64,000 bases of DNA from Anthoceros angustus (Eukaryota; Streptophyta; Anthocerotopsida; Anthocerotales; Anthocerotaceae), in contig MU008197.1 in assembly GCA_010909165.1 (NCBI GenBank), positions 1 to 64,000 on the forward strand, given 5' to 3'. The notes under the pieces were generated by a model. That model searched no databases, was not told where the DNA came from, and worked only from the letters and a program-made list of their open reading frames with translations. Positions 10,093 to 24,100 of this stretch are shown here, piece by piece (position 1 is the first letter of the stretch; the number at the start of each line of letters is the position of its first letter). A program made the position numbers and the translations under genes.

Positions 10093-12335
10093 ATGGCGAC
10101 AACGAGTTCACCTATATTTACTTCAGAACTTAGAGAGAAGGACAGGTTCAAAGGAGATGGCTACCCCACCTGGCGCGTAAGGATGAAGACCACTTTACTA
10201 GCACACCAATTTCTGCAGGAGTAGGTGCGGGTGTGGCTGCTGGATCCGGCTTCTTATATGATCCGTCCACTCGCCGTCTTTGCTTGGTAACCGGACTTAC
10301 CTTAGCGTAGCCACCTGTGGGGAGACTTGCCTCGGTATGTATCGAATCGATCGACAAATTGTAATGAGCTTACTTTCAAAGAAGCCAGTTAGTATTAAAG
10401 TCGTCAACGGATAGTTGGTCTCTTGAGATAGGTGACGTAGCACCACCGGAGTAGATGTCAGTGAAGGCATGTATGAGTTTCGGACAATGGGTGGAATGAT
10501 CCCAATAAGCGGCTTTGCATTGTGGTCATCAATCTTTACAGGTGTCACAGACAACGGTGTTCCGCAGGTACAGCCCTCAACCATTCATCATAAAAGCTCA
10601 AGCTATGATCAAAGATATGCTTTGTAAATCTTTGGAGCCCAATTAAATGGCGTGAGGCCGAGGTCGCCTGAGTTGCCCGAGGTGCCGGGCAAGTTGCCTT
10701 CCGTTGTCTCATTGCTCGTGGTTGTCGGGTGAACCGTCTGGAGAGTGAACTGCAACTTAAAGAAAGGATTGATAGGAGTAGTGAGCACACTCTGTCTGTT
10801 ATGCAACAAAACAAATGGGGCCGTGACGAATCGAGTGAGCCAGACTGAGGCGACTATCTCCGTGAATCAGAGCAGCTTCGTGATCAAGAGAGCTATAAAT
10901 AGGAACGTGATGAGTGCCAGTTTGTGCGGGGGTTCAAGGTGTGCATAGTTTCCAATGGGAGCCCAACCTCACAACTCATGCTCATAATGGAATCAGAATT
11001 AACGGTGAATCGGCCACGGTGTCCGACATCCACCGCTCTCACACCATCCGCCGACACTGCCTCGGGAAGAGTGGGGACGCCCCATACTGTGTATTGTGCT
11101 TGAGGTCGGTAGCGCTCTTATCACGGACTATCTTTGTCCCAAACGTTGAGTTCTACAACTCGGCCAATGAGATCTGGGGCCACTTGGAGAAGACATACAA
11201 GGTCCAAAACTTAATGACACTGCGCTTAGACAAGAGTTTTCGCCTTGAAGATGAAGGAAGGGACAAGGTGGCAGACACCAAATAGGTGTTCCACATCTTA
11301 GAGCCTGCTCACCACCGATCCGGAGAGAAGATGCTCGAGGTAGATGCTGGCGCAGCCTCACAACCCTTCCTCCTACCAAACCTTGTCACTAGTCGAACGG
11401 CCTCGCAGTCGCTTTATCGCTCGTGCAACAACTCATCACCTTGAAGAAGTGATGCGCTGTTCCGTGGAGGAGCAAAGTCGCGCCTTCTCATCCGACGCTG
11501 TTAAGAACAAGATGGACAAGGTGTTAGCAGCCAACTTCCGCAGAGGCCAACCACCTAAGGAGATGAGGAAGACCGAGGAGCACCTCCTCACCGTGTCGGG
11601 CCGCGGAGAGACGCCCTTCACTGATCGCTGTAATCGCACTGGCGGCATACCGACACCGGGCACGCGAGAAGAAAAAGGCGGTGAGCCCCGTTACCCAAAC
11701 CGCTGCAAGCGTCGCACAAGGACGATCAAGGCATGTGTGAAGATACTCACGGCCTTGTCCGAGCTCCGTCAATGACGACGGCCGCTGGGTACTCGACTTT
11801 GGAGCTACCTCACATCCGCAAGGATGTAGGTTCTGTTTCACCACCTTGACACTTGCTCCGGAGTGACAAGGTCATGTTAAGCGCAGAAAGCAGCGTAACC
11901 AGCTTGTGGATACAAGGCAAAGGTACCGTGATATCTTCAAACTCAATGATGGCTCATTTGGCCGGAAGACGCCCTCTTCGTGCCCACCATGGCAAAGAAC
12001 TTGATGTCCATGAGCCAGCTCATGCGCCTCAAAGAATTCAACTGGCGGATCATGAGCACGCCGCTTACAAGCGTAGCCCCACACACTGTGTGTTCAAGGG
12101 ACTACCTATCCAGGATCTGTACAGCTCAACATCACTGCCGCCAAAGAGTTGCACAACACTCACTCGCCCCACTGGAGCCCCTCAGCTTTCTCTCGAGAGG
12201 GGGCGGACTCAACACTTCGTCCTCCAGCCAGATACCCCGAGATACCACGCATACATACAGCGGATCAAGCTCGTAGCTCCACCTAATCACCGCAAGCCGC
12301 TAGTCCCTCGTCCCCGGATCAATTATCCTAAATAG
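10093..12335 (+). pseudogene. Copia B gag-protease-pre-integrase remnant
   Basis: ATG 10093 opens a Gag-like frame with FKGDGYPTWRVRMKTTLL (10147-10200). Later pieces read ANEIWGHLEKTYKVQNLMTL (about 11160-11220), typical of Copia Gag (UBN2 family). Next comes WVLDFGATSHPQG (about 11788-11826), a degenerate protease active site (DSGAT in the family), followed by PTMAKNLMSMSQL (about 11980) and the pre-integrase end near 12180. Frameshifts separate the pieces. The element then passes directly to the purine tract and LTR with no pol. Confidence 0.7.
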
Positions 12336-12356
12336 GGTATTAAGTTTAAGAGGGGG

Positions 12357-12543
12357 TGTTAGAGATAATAAGTAAACGTTAATATTATTTAGTGTCCTAA
12401 TTATCTAGGCCATAGGGTTTAGCGAAGAGTCACCAGCGAAGAGTCACTTTTCCTAGTATTTAAACACCCATGCCTTATGGCCTTGTTAACCTAATTCATT
12501 TGTTCTTAATTACATGCTTCCGCTCTCGCTACACTTTCCAACA
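12357..12543 (+). repeat. Copia B 3' LTR
   Basis: It starts TGTTAGAGATAATAAG after the polypurine tract at 12340-12356 and ends CCAACA at 12543. It is followed by the TGACC target duplication and the interrupted Copia A RT frame. Confidence 0.8.
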
Positions 12544-12548
12544 TGACC

Positions 12549-12660
12549 TTCAAGAGGAAGTCTACATGCAGCAACCAGAAGGTTTTGTTGAGAAGGGCAA
12601 AGAGAATCTGGTGTGCAGGTGGTATCACAAGTTCCACTCATTTATGCTTTCTCAAGGAAC
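12549..12660 (+). pseudogene. Copia A pol fragment 2 (reverse transcriptase, middle)
   Basis: Immediately after the second TGACC the frame reads LQEEVYMQQPEGF, exactly what should follow FLHGD in Copia RT, then ENLVC and WYHKFHSFMLSQG. It ends abruptly at the terminal inverted repeat at 12660. It is a piece of the same RT gene as 2390-2786. Confidence 0.75.
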
Positions 12661-12685
12661 ATGGTAATTCTGTAAGGAGGTTAAT
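12660..12685 (+). repeat. Left terminal inverted repeat
   Basis: Begins CATGGTAATTCTG at the point where Copia A pol fragment 2 stops. It is the reverse complement of 32646-32671 with three adjacent mismatches. Confidence 0.65.
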
Positions 12686-13799
12686 ATGCACCATGGGGGT
12701 TTTCTGCCTTTTATTCGGCAATGAGGGTTTCCAATGGGTCTCCATTTAGGGTTTTGAATCGTGGTCCAAAATGCCTCGTAAAATAGGGTGTTCATCTGCA
12801 CACAAATTTCGTGTATCGATGTAGGAGGCAAAGGGTTTTGATAACCCCTCATACATCCATTTGGCTCCATTTCGGACCCGGATGGGACGACCTTTGTGCG
12901 GTGTGATGATGAAGACCGATGAGCAAAACCCGCAACTCACAAAACATGGTGCGCGGGTCCTTTTCCATTAAGTACAACTCTCGCCGCTAGTACAATGGTC
13001 GAGGGTCAATGTCGGGCCCCGCTCGGAAAACACAATTCTAATGTTGTATGGGGCGGCCGACCGCCCTCTTCACCTCGCCCATGGACACCCTTTGACCGTG
13101 TGTAATTGTGGCCCCATTGTACACGGAAGAGAAATAGTGTTCCCCACTTGCCGGGTGAACCGTAACATGCAAAGAAGTCATACATCGAGACAGTCGTTGA
13201 GGACCGCCGGCATGGACATACAAACAACGCTCGTTTGGTTAACGCTCGCAATGCGTTGCACATGAACACCATCTTCCGCCGATGTCTCGTATGGATTTGT
13301 CGCTATGCTTAGGAAGGCTGGTTTCCACCGGTCTTTGTAATCGCATAATAATATAAACTTGCGGAAGACAACGCTCGTTAAGTGGGAAAAATAGCCTTAT
13401 AACAATGAATTTGGAGAATCTATTGAAACTTATTGAGAGGAAGGGAAGAAAAACGTGTCCACATAAGACAAAACATCTTGGCAGATGTTCATGAACTCGC
13501 CGTCAATTCCGGCCATCATCGCAAGGCTCGCATCACCACCACTATCTTCACTATCTTCCGGGCCACTTTGGCTAGTCATGATGAAGCCGCGCAATTCATT
13601 TAATTTTAGTCTCGCCTTCTTGTCCACAAAGATATAAATGTTTGCGAGCATTCAAGTTGAAACCATAATATATGATCACGTTTTGTTCACAAAACCTTTG
13701 TATGCTTTTGTGCAAATTAGCTTTCCTCCTTTTTCCCCGATCACACCGGTCCCTTCATGTCGGATTATAAATTCTTCAACATACCTTCCTTCATACGCA

Positions 13800-16175
13800 T
13801 CCGTGGTGCTACCATGTACCAATGAACGACAAAGTGAGGATCCGTGCATCTAAGTGAACATCAATGACCCCGCCAATCCAAAACGGCCTTTGCCTGGTGC
13901 AGTGGACCGCAATGAACATGTCTTTCCTTATTTCCAAAATGTCACCATTCAACCGTGCAGTTTCTTGTTCTTGTCTAACAACGGTTTGATATGCACCAAG
14001 GTACATATCCTGCTGGGGAAGGTCCCCGAGTAAAGCCTCCTCTAGCAACGCCTCATCGCACGTGAAGAACCTCGGCCGCTTTCTTCAACTTCACCGAAAA
14101 CCACTTCCATGCGCCTGGAGTGCGAGCCCTATATTATTCTCCACACAATGATCTCCTCTTGGTCCACCCAAAATTCTTCCCACCATTTATATTCCTCAAG
14201 GACATATGGTCTAAGCGAGAGGCCCTCCTTCAAGTGAGCCACACCTCGGTTGGGGATAACCCGACGATGTGCCTTTCTTATCACGGCACGGGATGTCACC
14301 GTCACGGGATGGGACAAACTTCAAAACTCCAAACCGGCTTCCGCTTCCCATTGTATGGCGATGTCGAATATTGTTTGCTTCTAATGACCGCCACAAGGCC
14401 ACGGCCAGTTTTTTCTTCTTGTAATTTTGAAGGTGCCGGAATGACGTTGTTCAATTCGCATCACTCAGATGCTTGGCGCCCATCCCCTTGTCATGGCCAA
14501 ACATAGGAGCGAAGTCTGAACCTCAATACCTTCACCTGTTGGAGTGTACGCCTTTTCAAAATTGCCGCCAATGCGAGAGTATGAGCTTCGTGTTTCAAGC
14601 TCTTTGAAAACATGAAAACATTTGGTCAATTTGATCATGAGTATGTCCAACGAGAAGAAACCCCACCTTTACTTTCAAAAGTTCCCATATCCACTAACAT
14701 GTTCATATGCAAAAGAAGTTGATTCTTGTTCTCTCGACAAGTGTTGTCCAATTGCAAGTATAAAACCTTGAATACTCAGAGTTGTGTATCACATCCGTAT
14801 AATGTTGATAGTCAAAATGATTTCTCAAATTTGCGTAATGCAAGAAGGCCTCGCTTTATACGTGTAGTTGTGAATCATACACCCAACTACGTGACAGAGA
14901 TGGACTCTCATCCGTTCTTGCCACCAAAAGTGTGGTGTTTTCTGGTCCATCCATCTATAGACAAGTAATATGTACTTATGGATCAAACTTTGCGTGTTTG
15001 GCCATCGTCTGTTCCTCGTATAGATGTCTGACATTTCATCTACAAAACAACAACTTCATGAGTCCCAAAATCCTTCTTTGCAAACACTCATGCCCCTCAT
15101 TTATCATTCATACACAATGTGGTACCTCTACTTATTTCCACCATTTGCTGTGCGTCGCTCTGTCTACACATGTCTCTTGCTCCTGATCGTTAAAAAATAA
15201 TGAATCATAAAACAAATTTACAAAACATCATAAAACACAGGAGGAGATAGGATGGAGAGGAGGAGGAGGAAGGAAAGGAAACAAAGGAAGGAGGAAGGGA
15301 GGCAAGGAAAACAAAAGGAGGAAGGAGGAGGAGGAGGGGAGGAGGAGGAGGAGGAGGAGGAGGCAGGAGGAGGACCAACTATCCCCCAGTCGGACGCCTC
15401 ATGGAAAGAGGGGGGCCACGCCCACTCTTGTGATATAAGGGGGCGCCCCGACTGAACCAAACCTCCATCCAAGAAGGCGCCAAACCTCCAAGCAAGACGG
15501 CACCGACAGGACCAAGATGCCACGACAAACCGCAGTAGTTCACAAAAAGGTTAGAAAGGACAGCATGCGAGGAACAAGAGTGCCCAGACTTGATCGACCT
15601 TCCGTGTTGAGTTCCGAGATAGTTGTCTTCAATCGCGAGCATGTCGAGAACCGCTTTGACTTTGGGATCTTCACTGAAGTTGCATTTCCATAGCTTTAAG
15701 AACCACGAGGTGACATATCCGAGCCCCGACCTTCGTGACTCGCTTGTATAGCAACCATATTTCTAATTTTGTGTACGTGTCGGAAGATTGAAAACCTCCA
15801 CATTTGGGAGCCTCTCACCATGTACATAAAAGTACCTGGCCCATCCAAGCTATGGCTAGCGCATGCGGAGATCAGATGGGGTTTGTTCAAAACTATCCCA
15901 CTGAGTTCTCAAGAACTCTAGCCTTCAACTCCTCATACCGGATGTGTCCCACAATAAACCCTTCAAAGCCTTCGACAACATCGACGGAACCCCATAACAT
16001 GAGTGACAACTTTTCCTTTATCATTGGTCCTCGTCGCGATGGACTAGAGATCAAGGAATGTCTCCGCTCTTGTCTCGCACATTCTATGAATCTATACCGC
16101 CTCAAATCTTTCTTCACACCGCAAGCACATCCGACTTGCAACAAGGTTTTAGTCACCGACAATGTCCACTTCACT
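13800..16175 (-). pseudogene. DUF7869-like transposase remnant
   Basis: Minus-strand order from 16174: a CACGVKK..RRYRFIECARQERR segment with following VVEGFEGFIVGHIRYEEL; a middle region near 15890-15600; DNTCRENKNQ (about 14745-14716); GFLLVGHTHDQIDQMFSCF (about 14668-14612) in a shifted frame; and a C-terminal QRPFWIGGVIDVHLDARI segment (about 13900-13840). From memory of the family, an Asp-Asn..Glu-Asn-Lys-Asn block followed by GHTHEDIDQ marks DUF7869 proteins of eukaryotic transposons. Frames are broken by many stops. The assignment rests on these motifs and their order, not on a search. Confidence 0.5.
15241..15372 (+). repeat. Purine-rich GGA/GAA tract
   Basis: About 130 bases of almost pure G/A on the plus strand, ending in nine GGA repeats. 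Low-complexity sequence lying within the transposase remnant, possibly an expansion that arose after decay. Confidence 0.9.
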
Positions 16176-16179
16176 CTTC

Positions 16180-18130
16180 CTCAACGACACGCTGCCCGCT
16201 CCGACATAACGCACGAGTCCTTCGACGCGCAATGTCTCGCCAAAGGTTTCGTGAAACGATCTTTGCACATCATCCTCCGGAGGTGATTGGAAGTCGCTCG
16301 ATGGGACCTCTATCGGACGACCGCCTAGCTCCTCGGGACCGTATGTTTTGCCTACCCATACCCATCGCCATGAACAAGCCACGGCGGCAATCATGCGAAC
16401 ATCAGCGCCCTTCAACCCCAACTCTCCTCCGGAGGGTCTGCCCTATGGTCGCATGTCTTCGGCCATCGGAACACCATGCATACTTGGCGAAGACAATTCG
16501 CCGCCTTTCCCCGCACAAGTGACATCCACTCCGACTTCCCACAATGTGCTATAACGGACTCTTCACAAGCCCCTTAACACACTAACCTTGCGGAGGATGG
16601 CGAGGCGTAGGTGGCGGAGGGTTCAAAAGATCAAGCCTCCTCGCCTTTTCCGGGAGTCCGCCACAGCCTCAAGTATCGGAGGGTTCTTCTATCGTGCAAA
16701 TGTGCTTGGGTTAACAGCACCGTGATAGCATACAAATGAATCGACATCCGGTGCACTTTCCACTCACGCCCTCCATATCGTTCGTGTGTCGCGCGCAACA
16801 CGCTAGTCGGTCGCCGACAAGTCCCGCTGGTAGACTCAAAATGGTTGGTAAGTGTGGTTTGCGCCGACGCCGACTTAGTACCCACGCCTACGACGCACTT
16901 CATTGCACATAACGGCGAGGAAATCCAATGAGGCGGATATCGTGGTCCGCCACGCGGATAAGAATAACAGCCGCAATCGATGGATAAGTGTCATAAATAC
17001 ATGCATAGGAGAATAAGGTCCACTTAACTACCATTTTCACACGACATCGTGGTTTCTAACTTTGGTTAACGTGGTGAGCGGTAACCCTAATCGTCCAGGG
17101 TTAAGAGTCCTTATGGTAACGTTCCACTTCAACCTGCTCAAGACTTTAAGTAACGCCCACACCGAGAGGCCCATCACTGTGGCGGCGTGAAGGAGGGACT
17201 CAGCGCCTTTGCAAAGAGCGTGTTCCTGTCAACTGCACAAGGCATCCTGGCGAGAACTACAATTTCCATTCCAAGCCCAATTTGTGAGTGATGCAACTTT
17301 GTTTTCGTAGCTCAATTTCGGGCCTGCAGAACGGCGGCAAGTGACGACGGAGCAAGAAGGATTTTATGGATGCGGGCGCCAGACCTCCTCCAAATGTAAG
17401 AAATCCAGGTGGAGAAGTAAGTGCAATAGGGACTTGGAGGCTGGCATGGTGATGCGATCGGAGGTGGTGAGCAAGCCAAGGGTGGCATGCATCGGGCGGC
17501 AAGCGAACCGCTAGCGACGCTCACAAGGCCGACAACGGTGGAAAGAGGGGAGCTGGAGTGAGAAGTCACAAAGCCCCGTATGCCGTGCCGCCGATTCCTT
17601 CGCCTTCACCTACGAGGAGACTGTGATCATTCGCGTCAATGCTCGGGATGGATCCGCTAACTGCTGAGAAAGATTGATGGTGACACAGATGCAGAGGATG
17701 AGAACGCGTCGACTCCACTATTGAAATTGTGGATCATGGGTTACAGGGGAGCATTGCCTAACCAAAGAGCGAGGGCTGATGGGTAGTATGGGCGACCGGA
17801 CATGGACGAGAAGAACCTTGTTCACGTTGTTTTGCACAACAAGGCCTCGTGAGTTTGACGCAGTTGATTCAAGACCTCAAATGTATAGGGCGATGAGCTC
17901 GCCCTTGGGCTGCTAAGAAATGTGGTCCTCCCGAGCTTGTCGAGGTATTTCGAGAAGCAATGCGCAACCGAAGTACGTATATGCCATGGACATGTAATTT
18001 TGTTTTGTTCAGTGTCATCCGATGTGCTTACTCCTCCGATTTGCATCATGTTTGCCGCTTCAGCCACCCTGTAGGAAGAGCTCTTATCATCGCTGTGGAA
18101 AGGTGTCTGACATCGTTGTAGCACACGTAT
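16180..18130. other. No recognisable gene (interior of the inverted-repeat element)
   Basis: Only short frames of 60-150 residues occur on both strands, with no motif I can name. This is probably upstream or UTR sequence of the transposon or further decayed insertions. Confidence 0.5.
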
Positions 18131-21100
18131 TGTCTATGAGGAGAGCGAGAGAGCCGACAGAATGAGGATGATGCGTATAGGCAGCAGATGCAGATAGTGA
18201 ATCGGGACCATCCGACGAGGATGATGGCCCGATCCCGTATGTGCCGGGTCATTCAGATGGAGAAGGGTCAGCATCAAGACGAGGATAGGGATCATGAACT
18301 TTGCGACCTTGTTCCTACCGTCCGCATCGATGCGATGACACCGTGGCGCCGGGCCGCCCGACTGGGCGGATGGGGAAGACTGATGACCCCAAACCCAAAC
18401 CGGTTTGTCCCCTGCTGGGGAGATGGACAGCGCCGCCGCCGGCGCCCCGGTGCCCATTCGCACTCACCAAGAAGGAGGGAGATCGGGCCGGCCGGCGCCA
18501 GGCGAAAGAGGAGCCAGGCGATGTGGTGGAGCGAGGTGGAAACGAAGAGAGCACTTACGATGTCTCGCCGCCATGGACGGACGAGCAAGGCGTGGCGGGC
18601 AGTGTAGTGGAAGAAGAAGTCAAGAGAGATGGAGGAAAAGGGGACCATCCGAAAACATTGCCACTGCTCATGTTCGTATGCACGAGGAAAGGCCGGAGGA
18701 TGCTATCGAGATGCACTTTGACACGAATTCGGACTTACTCCAAGAAGGTGGTTCAGAAATGACAGTGAAGTCGAGAATTTGAAACCAAAGATCCCATATT
18801 ACACCGTATGCGCAGATAAGGAGAGTGGACGAGGCATGGGCAAATTATTTGGCTCGTAATATCAAGGGAAGGATTGAGGAGGGCGGTTGCCTCCTTTGCA
18901 TGATCGACCCGACGAGTGTGACAACCTCAAGTTGGACCGAAAAGGTTCGTGGCTAAGAAATATGTTATGGGCGTTTGGTGGAACCATACCTTTGCAAACA
19001 TGAAAACATTTGGCGATATATTCCAAGGAAAACACGCCCAATATGGAATGAAATGCAAAACTTTGGGCCATTCATCTATTTTGGTTGGAGTTGACAAAAC
19101 TTGGATCAAAACCTAACTTTGGAAAAGTGCCAAAGGAATTGCTGGGTATTTCTTGGTGAAGCTCGACTCAAGTGAGTGCAAGTAGAGATCTAGGTAGAGG
19201 CAAACGACAGAAGGGTGTTGCGGTGTGGCCGCAACATGGGAAGAGATCACAACGGGTGCATCACGACGGCGGAATTTGTGCTGGGGCAAGTCAAAGTGAA
19301 GGGAGGCCGTGATGGCCGCGAGGAGAAATGGATAGCAAGGAGGGTTGGTACGAGATGTTGTTGAGGCGTGAGAAGTTCACCGAGGATAAGTTGATTTTAT
19401 TCTAGATGAGTGTTATGCACAAGCCAATTGGGTGTGTTGGACAATGTAAGAACTCCAGTTACCCCTAGGGGTGGATCCTGTGTGGGTGTGTTTCAAATTG
19501 TTATATTTGCGTGTCACATGAGAGCTAATTGGGAGAGGTACGATGTGGGGACGACACCCTAGGGTAGTATGTGGGTGGTACGTGAGGGTAGTATGTAGGC
19601 ATGTAGAGAACAGAGATGCAAGTAGTAGGGGTAGGGAGGTACAGGTGTAGGGTGACCAAGGTGACCAGGTATGACAAGATGTAGGGTGACGGGGCTCCCC
19701 ATGACGTAGTTGGACAGGTAGGTAGGATGAGAGTGTCATGAGAGTCTCCCACCGAGGGAGTGGTGAGGTCTCACGTAAGCGAAGTGGGCGCACTTGGGAA
19801 GCAAGTCAGATAGGCGTTTCAACCTAGGAAGTTGTTAAAAAGGGTCAGATATGCAAGGTTGAGGATAAATAGGTATTAGGAATAATAATCCATAAATATG
19901 TAAGGTGTAGTGTAGGGTGTTTATAACAAGTAGGGCTACTAAATCGAGGACGGTGGAAATAGTGCCCGGCAAGGAATCAACGGCCTATATCAAGAGTTTT
20001 GGCTCACAACCAAAGGGCCATGCAAGTGGGTGTGTAGGGCACCTAGGAAGTCCGTGGAGGAATCATGAGAAGAGCTTGGGCATGCACGGAAAGCTAGAGC
20101 AAGGACTTGGTGGAACGCGTGTGTGTGCAAGGAGAAGGATGCAAGGAGTTGTGTGTGAAGGATTTGAAGCACGTGAAGAGAGCAAGGGCGCTGATTTTTG
20201 TGTGTGTGTCCTTGCAAGTGAGGGATTTGGGGCGTAAGGAGGTGTTGTGAGGACACCAAGTTTGAGCTAGGTGGGACCGTGGAGGAAGAGGAAGTAAGTG
20301 GGGGAAGGAAGTTGCTCTTGGTGGATCTTGTGGCGAGTGAAGAAATCTCACAATTGTGTGTAGGCACCGAGGTGACAACTAGGTGGAAACGAGCACGGGG
20401 CGTGCCCAAGCTTGTATTGTTTGTGCAAGTTATTTTGAAGGTGCAAGATGGTGAAAGCGCCGCACCTAAGAAGGGCAAATTGGTTGCTAGGGAGCCGTGG
20501 AGAAGAGGCGATGCCCGAATTTAATTGCTTCCCGCATGTGGAGGCTAGGCACTTGCAGCATTCGACAGCTTGTCGGAGAACCCAACGCAAATTGCAATGG
20601 GTGTATGGCCGCCATCGGGCCTATGTCAACTTGGAGATGATAGAGGAGTGCTTCATAACTTCACTATGCCACGGCAGAACCGGAGGAATCGGAAAATAGG
20701 GATGCAAGGATCGATCCAGGCCGGACAGCCCAACACATCCGAAGGTATATGGAAGACCAAATGAGGAGGCCTGGAGGGATTGCGATTATGGAGCTTGAAA
20801 GGAAGGTTGAGGAGAAGGGGAAGAGAAAAGGAGAATCGGAAGTGTCATGAGCTACTTGAGAAAGCTATGGACATGTTACAACGCTGCATAAGTCTAGAGA
20901 GAAAGGTGGTTGGTGCAATCAAGAACTCAAGGAAGAGAAATGGAGAACATTTGCTAAGATTCTCCTTGATTGGTGAGTGCGCAACGGAAGACATATCTTA
21001 GTGATGCGCAGCTATATTTCATCCGGAGGTTGTCTAGGGGCTACCCTGCATTGGGGAATGGTAATGTATGATGTTTATACCGCACACCGGAAGGTTGCTT

Positions 21101-24100
21101 ATACCCAATGCGAGGAATCCAAGAGCACGAGAAATACATACCTCCACCCACCGATTCTATATTTATGAGCTCCAAGGATTATTGAAGCTGTGAATTGGAA
21201 TTTTCCAAGATGGATTTCCAAGTGGTATCATTGGATGCAGTCCCTAAGCCCGTGAGAGAAGTCCCCAACAAGAGACGGGAAGAAGAGGAAAGCAATGGAG
21301 GAGCCTACTACTGTCCCACGCAGTGAAGGAGGAGAAGAAGTTCATTCAATGAGAGCATCGGGGAAGAAGGTGGTAGGAAGCGGTGAGTTGGATCCACTCC
21401 TGGCGGTGGAGAGCGAAGAAGCCTCGTGGAGAGAGTCAAGGCGGCTTGCGGAGGAAGCCGCAAGAAGAGTATGGGAGGAAGAGAAGGAGAAACCACAATG
21501 AACTTGGGCAAGTAGGAAGGGCTAGCATAACCCATGGGCTGTGAGGCCCACCGCTGTCCCAGTAGGGGCAGGGATGACGAGGGGTGAGGCACCCCACGAG
21601 GGAAGTGAGCGAGGGTCGAGTCCCCACGACGGTGTCCCGGGTAGTGAGGGGGGTGCAAGTGTCCCTACCTATAGGCGAGGGGCGCTCCTAGTGGAGTGGC
21701 AGTCGATGGATAGGCCTATGGATAGGCCTATGGAGGGGCCCAAGAAGGAGGCGCTCACATGAGCCAGAATGGAGCTAGGGGTGACATGGTTTTGAATTGA
21801 ACGACCCATGGATGTCTCAAACATCCGTGGCGACTCTGGACACTTTGGGAGAGGTGTGGCGATGTGTGGGATAGCAAGGAACTTGGATGAGAGGAGGCTT
21901 GCCCATGTTGTAGCTACCTCCTGGGGGCTACCTCATAAATCGGGGAAGGAGTAGAACTAGGTACCTTTAGGGTGTTGGGGCCGAGGGAACGTGGATACAA
22001 GAATTAAGGCAGCTCAAACTAGGATTTTAGAGCTAGAGTCAAGTGTAGGTAGGCTTACGAAAGAGAAAAGGCGACTTACATGGGAGCTTGAGGGAGTCTG
22101 AGGCATCAAGAGATGGTGCAAGAGTTGGATGGCATTATGGTGACACGCGCTAAGGAGAAGGAAGGATGGGTCTTGGAGAAGAGAGGGATGAGAACAAGTC
22201 CAACAATTGGTGTGCCATGGCGATGGCCAAGAAGGATGTAAAGGAGGTCCGTGAGCTCATGGAGACTAAGGATGAGTTATTAAATGGCAAGGACCCCGAG
22301 GTAGGAGAATTGAGAAGGAGAAGGAGACCCTACAAGAGTCATGGGACTCTCCAAGCGGAGTTAGAAGAAGGGCTGTGAGAGAAGCTAATCGAGGGCCTCG
22401 CAAGAGGAAGAGAGTCGCAAGAAAGCCGAGGACATGGTACGCCGCTTGATGGTTGTGCGAAGAGAAGGTTCAGAGCCGATCATACCTTGCAAAAGAGGAT
22501 GTTGAGGCGCCATGATGCGGAGGAGAAGTATCATGCTATGTCCATACAAGGGGGCAGCTTGTGGAAAGGGAGGCTTTGCAAGAGAAGTGTGGACGGTGGC
22601 CCGCAGACTTGGAAGACTTGAAGAACAAATATCGCAACCTACAGTTAATTCGCCAATAGATCAAGAATCAAGGCTGATCTGGTAGAGCTTTGAGGGAGAG
22701 GTTGGCACAAAGTTGATGATAGAAGGATGCTAGAAGGTAAGGTTTGAAGGTCATGGACCTTGTGACCCAAGCGAGACGGTGGAGTCGAGAGAATGGGAAG
22801 AAATGAATGAGCAAGCCGAGAGGATGACTCGGAGGAGGAAGAGGAAGGCATGGAGCAAGATCCGCCACGGGAGACCTTCTCAGGAGAGCGTGGAGGCGTA
22901 GGGCCATAAGAAGTGACCCCACGTCAGGAGGTGTAGAGGGTGGCCCACATCCGTAGGATCACCATGTGCGACGCATCTAGAGGTAATTGAAGAGGGTGGT
23001 GGTAGCTTGGAGCGTGGGCTCATTGCTTAGGGGAAGACTTTTCTTTAGGGAGGATAAGACATGCTTGTCAACCCGAGGGTGTGTTGACTAGCTGGATAGG
23101 AATGTTGACATGTGAGCCATTAAGGCTCACATAGGTAGAATTTGCTAGAATAGAATTTCACCCAAGATGCTTGGATGTCGAACTTAAAATCACAGAGGAT
23201 ACACTAAATAAGGAGTGAGGCTGTGAGGCGCGTGGGGAGGTCAGAGTGAGGACCTCCCAAAAGGAGGGAGCTTGTGAAGTAAAATCATCGGTTCTGCGCT
23301 CCCTACCGCGAGTCCTTTGCTCCTTGTGAAGGAAGTTCGGCTGCAAGCTAACGAAGGCCCGTAGAGAGGGAGTTTGCATACGGCCGAGTGTGGAGGGCCT
23401 GCTCCCGCAGTGTCTCCGAGTTGCTCCCTTGTGAATGGTTGCCGTGAATTGCTTTGCTTTGAGTGTGTGGCGATGCTCAAGGAACTCGGCTTGAGGGTAG
23501 ACTGCAGGAAAGACTCGGAGGTTCTCGTCTGTAAACTACACAAAGAACCGCCCAAGGAAAACTTGTTGATTCAGAGACGGACCCTGCACAGCCGTAAGGG
23601 CGAGTTGGAATCAATAAGCTAGATGGTATTAGAGTAGGAGGTCATGGAAGGAGAGTAAGTAGGTGTAGGGCTAAGAAAAGCGTTGATGATGGTAGAGGAA
23701 CCGAATATTGAGGAGGGACTTAGCGTAGATCATAGTCAAGGCCCAAGGCAGAGCCTAAGGGAGGTGTCCCAAATCAAGCGAGAACGTGCTGGTGGGTGGG
23801 GAGCTAGCCCGGAGGATAACATTGCGGCGGATGGGGTCCCCTGGTGCCTACGGTGATTCCACGCTTGTCGAGGCATGGCCTACGATAGTGTCGGTCGTAG
23901 GCCGTGAATTGGTGAATTTTCAAGCAAGTAGTGTAGCTGCTGAGGGAAGTAGGATGATGCCTGCTTGTTGAGGGGCTGGGTGGTTGTAAATGTGTGCATG
24001 GGTTGAACCTTCAACAACACAACCAAGATCTCATGGGATCAAACCCAACGTAAGCGACAAAGTGATAAGTGTGACGCTATGTGTGGTGAATCTCGCCCTC

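Noticed and set aside
18188-18782. Overlapping GC-rich plus-strand ORFs (125-153 residues) as a gene
   Set aside because: Three frames are open at once and all are Arg/Gly/Pro-rich, a composition effect. No motif was found.
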